64,000 nt of DNA from Anaerolineae bacterium (GTDB lineage: Bacteria > Chloroflexota > Anaerolineae > Anaerolineales > Anaerolineaceae), in contig DUED01000011.1 of the NCBI GenBank assembly GCA_011176685.1, positions 1-64,000 of the forward strand, written 5' to 3'. The position numbers were made by a program, and so were the translations under genes. Shown piece after piece: positions 15,295 through 23,904 of this stretch. Each line of letters starts with the position of its first letter. The first letter of the stretch is position 1. The notes beneath the pieces are model-generated. The model did no database searches, had not been told where the DNA came from, and saw nothing but the letters and a program-made list of their open reading frames with translations.

Positions 15295-15330
15295 GCCCGG
15301 CATCTCTAATGTGCTGGGCATTATTATTTT
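15295..15330 (+). terminator. Intrinsic terminator
   Basis: GCCCGGCA (15295-15302) pairs with TGCTGGGC (15312-15319), with one G-U pair and a 9-base loop, followed by ATTATTATTTT. It ends the hypothetical gene at 14893-15270. Confidence 0.85.
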
Positions 15331-15413
15331 AATAATAAATTGTTAAAATAAAGGTAGGCACTTTACGAGATTGTCTATCTGCGTTAAACTGCCCCGCATG
15401 GTTAAGGTCTATC

Positions 15414-15956
15414 ATGAGTAACATTGAGCTATTTGATCCGCGTATGCCAGAAGTTGATGTCCGCCCGGACATTGAACAGGTTTTTGTTCGTGCCCGCCAG
15501 GAAGCTGAAAAAGAGACTGTGCTCCCTGATGGCACTCATCTGCGCAGGGTGATCATCGTTACTCCTGGACGTTTACTGGTAGCAAAAGATTCCTTTCCGC
15601 CAGGTAGCATGCCGCAGAAAAACCTGGAAGTGTTTGAATCGCTGGTGCCTTCCAGAGACAAGCGCCGCATTGCGGTCATTGCCTACACGTATCTGGAAGC
15701 ACTTAAAGCAGATATTCGCAAAGCCATCCCTTCCTTTGATTACCTGCTGGGATTTGCCTACCAGGGTCATACAGTATGGGTGTTTGAAGGACATGTTTCT
15801 GCGTTAGAAGCCGGCTGTAGAGATGCTGACCTGCTGCTGGTGGACTCTGCTATGCTGCCGTATCTTGTGCCAGACTGGCACAAAAGGGCGAAGAAGTCCA
15901 TGCGCAATGCGATTATTAGTACGCTTGCCCGCCCTGGCACGAGTACCAGCTATTGA
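15414..15956 (+). CDS. Hypothetical protein, 180 residues
   Basis: Family not recognised. No signal peptide or membrane segment. The sequence has alternating strands and helices with several protein-like blocks (RRVIIVTPGRLLVAK, RRIAVIAYTYLEAL, ADLLLVDSAMLPYL) and a basic C-terminus (HKRAKKSMRNA). AAGG stands 7 bases before the ATG. It is flanked by terminators on both sides, so it is probably transcribed alone. Confidence 0.7.
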   Translation: MSNIELFDPRMPEVDVRPDIEQVFVRARQEAEKETVLPDGTHLRRVIIVTPGRLLVAKDSFPPGSMPQKNLEVFESLVPSRDKRRIAVIAYTYLEALKADIRKAIPSFDYLLGFAYQGHTVWVFEGHVSALEAGCRDADLLLVDSAMLPYLVPDWHKRAKKSMRNAIISTLARPGTSTSY

Positions 15957-16007
15957 TGCTGCCAATACATAATTTCCCCAATTCTGCACATACAGTTGAC
16001 CTGGTCA

Positions 16008-16043
16008 AAAAAGAACCCCCGGGTTTATATGTCTGCCGGGGGT
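16008..16043 (-). terminator. Intrinsic terminator for the minus-strand serine-linker gene
   Basis: ACCCCCGG (16015-16022) pairs with CCGGGGGT (16036-16043). On the minus strand the hairpin is followed by TTCTTTTTT. It lies about 25 bases beyond the last stop of the interrupted gene at 16069-16770, which shows that the transcription unit once covered, or still covers, both domains. Confidence 0.85.
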
Positions 16044-16068
16044 CTAGATTAGCAAGCGAGTTTAGCAA

Positions 16069-16368
16069 TTATGGGGAATCCTTATTCGCGAAAAGGTTGT
16101 AGATGGTCCAATGATCTTTCATACTATAAAATTTGATCGCTATCTGGGATTTCCACTGCAGTTCAGTGGGGATGGCAAACGTAGCTGTGATCGAGCCACC
16201 CTCGCCGCTACCCATGCCACAAACAGGTATCCAATCTTTAACACATGAAGCGCCGTCTTTCATGAAGACTGCAAAGGTCTCGCCGGCAGGGAAATATAAT
16301 GTCTCAATATCCACCGAAGCACTCTTTCTGACACCAGTGATGCGGAAGGTGGGGAAATCCTCAGGTAG
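16069..16368 (-). pseudogene. Second repeat domain of the serine-linker protein, cut off by an in-frame UGA
   Basis: In the same frame as the upstream open frame, directly after the stop at 16369-16371, coding continues for 99 codons with LPEDFPTFRITG, VDIETLYFPAGETFAVFM and a TAA at 16069. It is a second copy of the domain encoded upstream (compare VTIQTSYFPADETLYVRM and FKAKFYIPEEL with ITATFAIPTEL). No Shine-Dalgarno or good start lies in it, so it is translated only by read-through, or not at all. Confidence 0.75.
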
Positions 16369-16770
16369 TCAGGAAGAGCTGGATGAGGATGAAGAGCTGC
16401 TTGAACTGCTGGATACAGCGGTTTTATTGTAGAACCAGAAAAACCTGAAAAATGCAGATGTGGTGCTTTCCATTCGGATGGCAATGATATTCTCTCCTTT
16501 AAGCTCCTCGGGGATATAAAATTTTGCCTTGAAGGTTCCGCCTGCGCCGGTGGTGATCTTGGTTACCAGTAAGCCATTGACACCTTGCGTGCCGTTATAA
16601 CCCATACGCACATAAAGGGTTTCATCAGCCGGGAAGTAGCTGGTTTGGATAGTGACGGATTCATCTTTCACCACGCTCAGGATGCTGGGGGTGGTAACAG
16701 CTGCCTGAGCCGGCAGAGTTAGCACCGCCAGCATTCCCAGGGTCAGAATCAAGGATAGTTTCGCTTTCAT
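16369..16770 (-). CDS. Secreted repeat-domain protein ending in a poly-serine linker
   Basis: 133 residues from ATG 16770, preceded by GGAGG. A longer open frame to 16812 lacks a ribosome site. The Sec signal peptide LSLILTLGMLAVLTLPAQA is followed by one beta-rich domain of about 90 residues (IQTSYFPADETLYVRMG, GTFKAKFYIPEEL). A tract of 14 serines then runs into a TGA. The next codons keep the frame into a second copy of the domain. A serine codon TCA changed to TGA would explain the stop. Cell-surface function unknown. Confidence 0.75.
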   Translation of the reverse strand: MKAKLSLILTLGMLAVLTLPAQAAVTTPSILSVVKDESVTIQTSYFPADETLYVRMGYNGTQGVNGLLVTKITTGAGGTFKAKFYIPEELKGENIIAIRMESTTSAFFRFFWFYNKTAVSSSSSSSSSSSSSS

Positions 16771-16950
16771 CTTTTCCTCCGTTGATTTTCTGAATTGCAC
16801 TAAGTGCAACATTCTTGAACGGGATTTGGTTCCCGGAATCCGGTTAATTCCGCCAAATCCGCTGATATTGTCATTATAGCCAATTTATTTAAAATAGCAA
16901 CGTGCCTATTATAATCTTTTTTCCTCATAAATAATGAGAACGTCAGGGCT

Positions 16951-18057
16951 TTAATCCTTCCAGCCCTCATTCACATAGGTGGTTAGTTCATCTACGCTCA
17001 GGTCTTTGATTCCTAACCGCTCCACTGTGCGCCCTTTTCGGTAGTAATCCGTGTGATTAATGATGCAAGCCAGGCGGATAATGCTTTCCATGCCACGCAC
17101 CATGATCCCGTACTGGCGACCTACTGAAGAGATTGGCACCAAACTCATAGGCACATCTTCAAAAATGTAGCGGTGCATCAACGTGGAAGGCGCTTTGATA
17201 CCGTAGTAACCGCTTTGGTTGTGGATAGCTTCATGCAAGTCCTTGCCTTTCACATTGTATGCCAGTTCCAACCATTCGACAGCAGTACGCGCGCGGATGC
17301 CCAATGATGATGCCACTGTTACACGCTCACGGTCGAGCGCTTCCAGCACATAAGCTACTGAGGGTGTGACGCCATCAATATAGAACTCAAAGTCTCCATG
17401 TGTAGATTCAATCCGCCCAGCGTTTAGTATTGCTAATGAAGGGTGGAAGATGGCGCCCATGTTGTTGAGTCCGGTGTTAAGCACGTTGATGCCGTCAATG
17501 AACTGCGGGTACACATCGTGGATGGCGTCCAGTACGGTTTGGGTTCGTGTTGCAGGCAGTGCGGCTAATGGCACTGCCTCTTTAATACGAAAGATGCGTG
17601 CCTGGGCAGGCCCGTCAGAGCGGCTGGCGTAAATAAACGTTTCCGCTTCGGCAACGATTACATCAGCCTTGCAACCTTCTTTGCGCAAAACCATGTCAAA
17701 CTCAATAGCCCCAAAGGTGCGTCCGGGGTTGAGCAGGATGATTTGCCCGTCTTTGAGGTGTGGAGCTACAGCTTTGGCAACATCAGCATGTCCGGAAGAA
17801 GGAATTACAACCATAACTACATCAGCTTTTTCCAATGCTGCCTTCAGATCCGAAGTGACCAGCGCAAACTTGCCAAAACCACGTGGACCTTCCAGGTAGC
17901 TTTCCAGATCGATGCCCTTACGTTTCGCAATTATTTCAATATGGCTGTAGGTGCGGTTATAAAGCGTAATGTTCTTGCCCATTAGCGCCAAATGGGCAGC
18001 CATGGCTTTACCACCATTACCAGCGCCGATTACTGCATAATTTTGGGGATAGGACAT
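16951..18057 (-). CDS. NAD(P)-dependent opine/octopine-dehydrogenase family oxidoreductase
   Basis: 368 residues. The N-terminal Rossmann domain opens with YAVIGAGNGGKAMAAHLA (GxGxxG). The C-terminal part (about 190-360) is the octopine/nopaline dehydrogenase helical domain, with the His-bearing block NMGAIFHPSLAILNAGRIE. Such enzymes reductively join an amino acid to a 2-oxo acid, or the reverse. Several family members have other substrates. It lies 19 bases after the B12-mutase-like gene in the same direction, so the two probably share a pathway on an amino or 2-oxo acid. Confidence 0.82.
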   Translation of the reverse strand: MSYPQNYAVIGAGNGGKAMAAHLALMGKNITLYNRTYSHIEIIAKRKGIDLESYLEGPRGFGKFALVTSDLKAALEKADVVMVVIPSSGHADVAKAVAPHLKDGQIILLNPGRTFGAIEFDMVLRKEGCKADVIVAEAETFIYASRSDGPAQARIFRIKEAVPLAALPATRTQTVLDAIHDVYPQFIDGINVLNTGLNNMGAIFHPSLAILNAGRIESTHGDFEFYIDGVTPSVAYVLEALDRERVTVASSLGIRARTAVEWLELAYNVKGKDLHEAIHNQSGYYGIKAPSTLMHRYIFEDVPMSLVPISSVGRQYGIMVRGMESIIRLACIINHTDYYRKGRTVERLGIKDLSVDELTTYVNEGWKD

Positions 18058-18076
18058 AAATCCTCCTTTTGGATAT

Positions 18077-19723
18077 CTATAGGAAATGAGCTAATCGCTT
18101 TTTCTCGCCTATCAGTTTACCATCTTCATTAATCGCTTCACAAGCCCCTTTTATAATTCGGGTTTGAATTTTACCTTTAGCGAAAGGGTTATTGATCAGA
18201 TGCGGCGCATCCAGAATACCTGCCTGCACGGCTTGGGTGAGTGTTTTTGCATCTGTAAGCGGATCGCTGGTATTTTCAGTGCCGATATTGCGGATTGCCT
18301 GCAGCGTGATTTGAGCTTGTGTGATTAATTCCTGCTTGCGCCGCTGGATGTTAAGATCTGCAGTCATGTCTGGCTGGTCAGTTAGGGCGTTCTCGATTGC
18401 ACGGCGTGCCATCAGGCATGCGTTGATGATATCCTCTTCGGTAGCGGCGTGGTGTGCTTCAGTGTGCCCCACGATATGCACGATGTGCGGCTTGAGTGCC
18501 ATCTGCAGGTAAATGCTTGTTGCAAGATGGGCGCGTGCCGCGTTGTCCTCCAATGGATAACTCAATAAGCCGGTGCGTGTCTGACGCCAAATGTGGAAGT
18601 TTTCTGATTCAAGCGGGGCGGTCAATTCCAGGCAAGCCAGCATCTTGGCTAAATCCATCGAATCCGATAGCCCTGGTGGGCTATTGAACATCATCTGGGC
18701 GATATAGTCTTTAACTCCAAAAGCGCGTGCGTTATAAGCTGAAAGCACTGCCGAGACCACAAAAATCACATCCGGCGCATTGCGCAAGCCCCAGTGGTGT
18801 GGCTCGTTCAACTCCACTGGGATGCCATGTTTGCCGTACCAGGCAATCAGCTTCTGGTGTTCGCGGATGGAACCCTCCAGGTCCCAGGGGCCGCGCCCAT
18901 CCATCTGATTGAACCAGAACAGCGGCACGGCTGCCCAGCAGATATTGATGGTTTCTTTGTACATCTCTGCCAGGCGGATAAAATCATCCGTACCAGAGTA
19001 GGTGCGCATCAATGGATAATTGCCATGGCGGCTGGCTTGGTAGAGGCGGCGGTAGTCTTCTGGGTTGCGTACTGGCACGCCACCGGCTCCTGTACGGCGC
19101 GGGTTTTGACGTTTGGGGTGGAAGAAATTCTCCTGTGCATCCTGATCAATGCCCAGAGAGACTACGTCCAGCACGCGCGCTTCTGCAATCTGTTGAATGC
19201 CATTTATGGTGTCTTGCATACTGGGCAGGCCAAAGTGATGTCGCAGCAGGGGGTAAGGTGCTTTCCATTGGATACGTTCCATGGTGGTTTGAGGATAATC
19301 AATCTCACTTCTGGCATCGATGTCCTCGCCTTTCAGGAAAGCAAGAATCTCTTCATAGGTTTGGTTGCCGTCAAAAACAGCATGAAAAAACCCCAGTTTT
19401 TTTGCTCGCTCCGCTACTGGCGGCGTACCGCCGAAGGCGAACAGCACACCCTTGGAGCGCAGATGGTCAGCACTCTCAGCGAATTCAGCCAGCAAGCGCT
19501 CACCGGTTTCCGGTGTCAGGCGGTATGAAACTGCCACCAGGTCAGCTTGTTCTTCCTGCGCTGTTTTTATTATTTTATCAATAGAAACCGCTGGACCTAA
19601 GAAGACTGGGTTCCAGCCAGCCAGCTCCGCCATCCGCAGGAAGTTATACACACCTGCCACATGCACGCATTCCCCCAGCGCACCGGCAACCACAGTCTTA
19701 TTATTTTTTTTATTACGGTTCAT
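18077..19723 (-). CDS. B12-binding domain fused to a glutamate-mutase-E-like barrel (adenosylcobalamin-dependent mutase-like)
   Basis: 548 residues. Residues 10-135 form a cobalamin-binding flavodoxin-like domain, with the cobalt-ligand region GECVHVAG (H21), then DLVAVSYRLTPETG and FAFGGTPP. Residues 150-548 resemble the barrel subunit (GlmE/MutE) of methylaspartate mutase, including KPHIVHIVGHTEAHHAATEE near 425 and a C-terminal block GILDAPHL. Glutamate mutase normally has these as two proteins, and here they are joined in reverse order. The Asp of the DxHxxG motif is Cys. The partner dehydrogenase follows at once. The substrate is not evident. Confidence 0.72.
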   Translation of the reverse strand: MNRNKKNNKTVVAGALGECVHVAGVYNFLRMAELAGWNPVFLGPAVSIDKIIKTAQEEQADLVAVSYRLTPETGERLLAEFAESADHLRSKGVLFAFGGTPPVAERAKKLGFFHAVFDGNQTYEEILAFLKGEDIDARSEIDYPQTTMERIQWKAPYPLLRHHFGLPSMQDTINGIQQIAEARVLDVVSLGIDQDAQENFFHPKRQNPRRTGAGGVPVRNPEDYRRLYQASRHGNYPLMRTYSGTDDFIRLAEMYKETINICWAAVPLFWFNQMDGRGPWDLEGSIREHQKLIAWYGKHGIPVELNEPHHWGLRNAPDVIFVVSAVLSAYNARAFGVKDYIAQMMFNSPPGLSDSMDLAKMLACLELTAPLESENFHIWRQTRTGLLSYPLEDNAARAHLATSIYLQMALKPHIVHIVGHTEAHHAATEEDIINACLMARRAIENALTDQPDMTADLNIQRRKQELITQAQITLQAIRNIGTENTSDPLTDAKTLTQAVQAGILDAPHLINNPFAKGKIQTRIIKGACEAINEDGKLIGEKKRLAHFL

Positions 19724-19848
19724 TGTGCTTGAAGGGTATTAGAGAACCGGGATATTTGACTCATAAGGTGATTTTATCTTAAAATAAGCTTATATGTTTT
19801 TTCCATTTGAACTGAGATACTGACATAAGCAGAATAGGAGAGAATAAT

Positions 19849-20766
19849 ATGGCTGATATTGTTGTGGTTGGCAGTCTGAATATGGACCTTGTGGTTAAAA
19901 CAGAGCGCATGCCTGCAGGCGGCGAGACGGTTCATGGTGAGGGATTAAAAACCATTCCGGGTGGGAAAGGCGCAAACCAGGCGGCAGCAGCCGCGAAGTT
20001 GGGAAGCACCGTTGCTATGGTCGGCAAAGTAGGGAGTGATGATTTTGGCTTGCCGCTCATCGAGAACTTGCAGCATCAGGGTGTGGATACCGCGTATGTT
20101 CAAGTCGATAGGGAGACATCTACTGGAACGGCTGTGATTATTGTTGACAGCAGTGGGCAGAACAGCATTGTAGTCTCACTTGGTGCGAATGGAAGAGTGA
20201 TAAAAGAAGATATCGATGCATGTGAGGATGTTATTAAAGAAGCCAAGATACTTTTGCTGCAGTTCGAAATCCCTCTTGACAGCGTTGCGTATGCCATGCA
20301 AATTGCCAGGAGGCACGGCGTTAAGGTTATCCTTAATCCGGCACCTGCCAAGCAGGCTTCATTGGAATTATTGAAAAGCGCCGATATACTTGTGCCTAAT
20401 GAAATGGAGCTTCAACTGTTAACCAATATACCCATAACGGATGAGATTACAGCTGAAGAGGGTGCCAAGAAACTGCTTGCAGAGGGAGTGAAAGTTGTTA
20501 TTGTCACATTGGGTGAGCGTGGCGCTTTGCTGCTGACTGGCGAGAAAATAAAATTTGTACCGGCGAAAAAAGTAAAGGCAGTGGACACTACTGCAGCCGG
20601 AGATGCTTTCATCGGTGGTTTAGCGACTGGTTTATTGAAAGGATTTGACCTTGAGAAAGCAGTTCGCTATGGCTGTGCAGCCGGCACACTGGCTGTCACC
20701 AAGTTCGGAGCACAAACTTCACTGCCCTCTGCCAGGGAAATGGAAAAATTCTTTTCAAAGAGATAA
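19849..20766 (+). CDS. rbsK: Ribokinase
   Basis: PfkB-family kinase that phosphorylates ribose at O5. 305 residues, normal length. Signature blocks are the N-terminal GSLNMDLVV, the substrate loop IPGGKGANQAAAAAKLG (around 38-55) and the C-terminal catalytic DTTAAGDAFIGGLA (Asp near 252). It is transcribed divergently from the B12-mutase gene and stands alone, with no rbs transporter next to it. Confidence 0.93.
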   Translation: MADIVVVGSLNMDLVVKTERMPAGGETVHGEGLKTIPGGKGANQAAAAAKLGSTVAMVGKVGSDDFGLPLIENLQHQGVDTAYVQVDRETSTGTAVIIVDSSGQNSIVVSLGANGRVIKEDIDACEDVIKEAKILLLQFEIPLDSVAYAMQIARRHGVKVILNPAPAKQASLELLKSADILVPNEMELQLLTNIPITDEITAEEGAKKLLAEGVKVVIVTLGERGALLLTGEKIKFVPAKKVKAVDTTAAGDAFIGGLATGLLKGFDLEKAVRYGCAAGTLAVTKFGAQTSLPSAREMEKFFSKR

Positions 20767-20830
20767 GGTATTTTTAATTGACAAATTCTCTAGTAAAAGA
20801 TGAGGTTCAATTACATTATGAGATTTGCAT

Positions 20831-21538
20831 TTATTGACCGCCGAGATATGATTTTATGATTTGAGGGTTATTGAGGAGTTCTCGCCCCGTGCCTCCTAAA
20901 GTAATGTTTCCGGTTTCTAACACGTAGGCACGATTAGCGATAGAAAGTGCCATTTGTGCATTCTGTTCAACCAAAAGGATACTGGTGCCTTGTTTATTAA
21001 TTTCCTGGATAGTATCAAAAACCTGTTCAACCAGTACCGGTGCTAATCCCATTGAAGGTTCATCTAGAAGCATCAGTTTTGGATCAGCCATTAAACCGCG
21101 GGCGATCGCTAGCATTTGCTGCTCACCGCCGGACAATGTACCGCCAAGTTGGTTTCCTCTGTCCTTAATTAATGGGAATTTTTCCAGCATGGCATCAATC
21201 TTGTTAAGAATCCCTTTGCGGTTTTCCAGACTGTAAGCGCCCATTTCCAGATTCTCAATAACACTCATTGATGGGAAGATCTTTCGGCCCTCGGGTACTT
21301 GGGTGACGCCTTTGTTGACAATATCCTGGGGAGCGGAATTAGAGATGACTTCATCCAAGTATTCAATTTTTCCCCCCGTTGCCTCTAGGATCCCCGATAT
21401 GGTATTTAACAAAGTGGATTTTCCTGCGCCGTTTGCACCAATAAGAGCGACGATCTCGCCCTCGTTCAGATAAAAGCTCACTCCCTTAAGAGCATGAATG
21501 ACGCCGTAATGGACATGAAGATCTGTTACCTCAAGCAT
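20831..21538 (-). CDS. livF: Branched-chain amino acid/amide ABC transporter ATP-binding protein LivF
   Basis: Cytoplasmic ATPase, 235 residues from ATG 21538, which overlaps the livG stop by 8 bases. Walker A is GANGAGKST, the signature is LSGGEQQMLAIARGL, and Walker B is LMLLDEPSMGLAP. The family-specific VTQVPEGRKIFPSMSV segment marks LivF. A longer frame to 21580 lies inside livG. Confidence 0.94.
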   Translation of the reverse strand: MLEVTDLHVHYGVIHALKGVSFYLNEGEIVALIGANGAGKSTLLNTISGILEATGGKIEYLDEVISNSAPQDIVNKGVTQVPEGRKIFPSMSVIENLEMGAYSLENRKGILNKIDAMLEKFPLIKDRGNQLGGTLSGGEQQMLAIARGLMADPKLMLLDEPSMGLAPVLVEQVFDTIQEINKQGTSILLVEQNAQMALSIANRAYVLETGNITLGGTGRELLNNPQIIKSYLGGQ

Positions 21539-22346
21539 CTTTTCGCCTTCGATTCTGATATTTCTTTGCCAATGCTGCACCGCCTGGTCCCAGGTATGCT
21601 TCGATCACTTTCGGGTTTGCCTGGATTTCTTTCGGTGAGCCCTCGGCGATCTTTATGCCATAATCCAGCACGCTGATCTGATCCGATATGCCCATCACCA
21701 CGCGCATATCATGTTCAATGAGAATGATCGTGATTTCAAGTTCATCCCTAAGGCGTTTGATAAAATCCGTAATTTCGTGCGTTTCCTGCAGGTTCATCCC
21801 GGCTGTGGGCTCGTCCAGCAGCAGCAGACGTGGATTATTGGCTAATGCTCGCGCAATTTCTAGCCGGCGCTGCAAGCCGTACGGGAGATTGCAGGCAAGG
21901 AAGTCCCCAAAACCAGACAGACCTACAAATTTAAGCAACCGGATTGCCTCATCTTGTGATTTCTTGTCCTCCAGAGAGAATCTGGCAGTATGAAGGATTG
22001 CGTCCAGCCAGCTTGATTTCAAACTGATATGCTGCCCGACCATGATGTTTTCAAGTGCGGTCAAGTTGCTGAAAAGGCGGATATTCTGATAGGTCCGTGA
22101 GATGCCCAAGCTGGCGATGAAATCTGTGGCAGACCCCTGAATCGGTTCATCGAAATATAAAATTTCACCGGTTTCAGGAGTATAAAACCCCGAAATGCAG
22201 TTGAACAGCGTTGTTTTTCCCGCGCCGTTGGGGCCAATGATGCTGTAAATTGAATATTTCGGAATCTCTAAATTTACCTTGTTCACAGCGGTAAGACCGC
22301 CGAACAATTTAGAGACTTCTTTCGTCTCGATGATAGTATCAGCCAT
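21531..22346 (-). CDS. livG: Branched-chain amino acid/amide ABC transporter ATP-binding protein LivG
   Basis: 271 residues from ATG 22346, with AAGGAG upstream and an 8-base overlap with the livM stop. Walker A GPNGAGKTTLFN, signature LPYGLQRRLEIARAL and Walker B LLLLDEPTAGMN are present. The N-terminal KLFGGLTAVNKV is typical for LivG. It works with LivF to energise LivHM. Confidence 0.94.
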   Translation of the reverse strand: MADTIIETKEVSKLFGGLTAVNKVNLEIPKYSIYSIIGPNGAGKTTLFNCISGFYTPETGEILYFDEPIQGSATDFIASLGISRTYQNIRLFSNLTALENIMVGQHISLKSSWLDAILHTARFSLEDKKSQDEAIRLLKFVGLSGFGDFLACNLPYGLQRRLEIARALANNPRLLLLDEPTAGMNLQETHEITDFIKRLRDELEITIILIEHDMRVVMGISDQISVLDYGIKIAEGSPKEIQANPKVIEAYLGPGGAALAKKYQNRRRKDA

Positions 22347-23904
22347 CCTTAACTCCTTCCCCAACATGGCTGTCCTCTTCAATTGGTGGACATTTCTTTT
22401 TTTCAATCAGCGGCCTGGAGGAAGGCCATAATCCGTTCGGGCGCACCAGCATCATAACGATCAGCAATCCACCGAAGGCAAGCAGGCGGTAATTTTCTAT
22501 TTCACGCAAAATCTCCGGCAGCCCCTTCAGTACAAATGAGCCGAGGATGATGCCTGGAATACTGTTTGTTCCACCCACGATGATGATGCTGAGCATATTC
22601 ATTGATACCATCAGGGTGTGGTCGTTGGGTCCGGTAAACTGGTTGCGCGCGGCGAATATGCCGCCTGCCAATCCTGCGAATGCTGCACCGATGCAGAGAG
22701 CCAGTAATTTATTTTTCTGCAGATTCACACCTGTTGCCTGGGCGGCAATTGCGTCTTCCTTGATTGCCAGCCATGCCCGGCCGGTGCGGGAATCCTGCAA
22801 ACGGTTGTATAGAAAGATGGTTAGCGCGACACACGCAAAGATGAGATATACGTAATCCGAGTCGGTTGTCAAAGGTCTGCCAAAGAGCGTCGGTCCATGA
22901 ATGTCATGAATGCCGTGTGGGCCTCCGGTAAAGTTTGTCAGCAAATCGCTTTTCAGCAGGATGCGGATAATCTCACCAAATCCCAGCGTGACTATGGCTA
23001 AGTAATCACCGCGCAGGCGCATGATTGGAAGGCCAAGAATAACCGCAGCAATGATCGCCATGATCACTCCAATAACTATTGCCAACCAGAATCCCCACAT
23101 TAAATGATGGGGATCAGGCGCGTTTACGAGTCCAACACTATAAGCTCCCATGGCAAAGAAAGCCGCGTAGCCGAGAACCAGCTGACCGGATAGTCCCACG
23201 ATGATGTTCAAGCCAATTCCCGCGATGATATACAAACCGACCAGCCCGAAGACATAATTCCAGTATGAACCCCACTGGGCTGGCAGGATCAACAATACCG
23301 CCAGCAGGATCAAATAAACAAGGTATTTTCCATATTTCAGTATAAATGGCGGTAGAGTTTCATTAATTCGTGTGATGAATGTGGAGATGTTGGATTTCAA
23401 ATTCTGCCACGCATGCTGCACCATATCAGAACGCAGGAACACTGCCAGGGCGCTGCCTGCCAATCCGGTGGATGTGTATAAGCACAGATGAAGGAGAGTA
23501 CCCATTTGTCCAAGATTTAGCAAAAAGTAATTCATGCTTTCAAACGACAGAGCAGATAGATACCGCCGGACATCCGTATCAGTTTGGATCAGATAGTTCA
23601 TGATCAGGTCGAACAGGGCGATGAATATGCCTGTTGTGAGTCCTGTCGCTAACCCATGCAGAATTCTTGTGGTTGTTTTTCCTGTTCTGCCGCTTGCTGA
23701 CCAGCCGGCCCAGATGCCAAACAGTATATGTACATACGTCATAAAATGGACTTCCGGGATGGCGCCTCTGAGCACATTTACGCTAAATACTTTACTGACC
23801 AGCGTGGCTGCGATTACATGGAAATCGATCAGCACCATGAATACCAAGATGATGGAAAACACCAGCCCCTTCTGGAAGCATTTGCGTATTGGGTGGGTTT
23901 TCAT
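22339..23904 (-). CDS. livM: Branched-chain amino acid/amide ABC permease LivM with an extra N-terminal membrane region
   Basis: 521 residues, about 150-200 longer than usual. The canonical LivM part starts near residue 195 (LVYLILLAVLLILPAQW) and includes GLNIIVGLSGQLVLGYAAFFAMGAY and the conserved MRLRGDYLAIVTLGFGEI. The N-terminal extension has about four predicted membrane spans of its own (for example GLVFSIILVFMVLIDFHVI). Its ATGA start overlaps the livH stop, with GGAGGAG before it. Confidence 0.9.
   Translation of the reverse strand: MKTHPIRKCFQKGLVFSIILVFMVLIDFHVIAATLVSKVFSVNVLRGAIPEVHFMTYVHILFGIWAGWSASGRTGKTTTRILHGLATGLTTGIFIALFDLIMNYLIQTDTDVRRYLSALSFESMNYFLLNLGQMGTLLHLCLYTSTGLAGSALAVFLRSDMVQHAWQNLKSNISTFITRINETLPPFILKYGKYLVYLILLAVLLILPAQWGSYWNYVFGLVGLYIIAGIGLNIIVGLSGQLVLGYAAFFAMGAYSVGLVNAPDPHHLMWGFWLAIVIGVIMAIIAAVILGLPIMRLRGDYLAIVTLGFGEIIRILLKSDLLTNFTGGPHGIHDIHGPTLFGRPLTTDSDYVYLIFACVALTIFLYNRLQDSRTGRAWLAIKEDAIAAQATGVNLQKNKLLALCIGAAFAGLAGGIFAARNQFTGPNDHTLMVSMNMLSIIIVGGTNSIPGIILGSFVLKGLPEILREIENYRLLAFGGLLIVMMLVRPNGLWPSSRPLIEKKKCPPIEEDSHVGEGVKDG

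Noticed and set aside
16260-16484. Minus-strand frame crossing the serine linker
   Set aside because: It is out of frame with the repeat domains and contains no domain-like sequence.
18794-19584. Long plus-strand frames of 190 and 244 codons
   Set aside because: They are antisense to the B12-mutase gene, have no ribosome site and resemble no protein family. They are a by-product of the codon use of the real gene.
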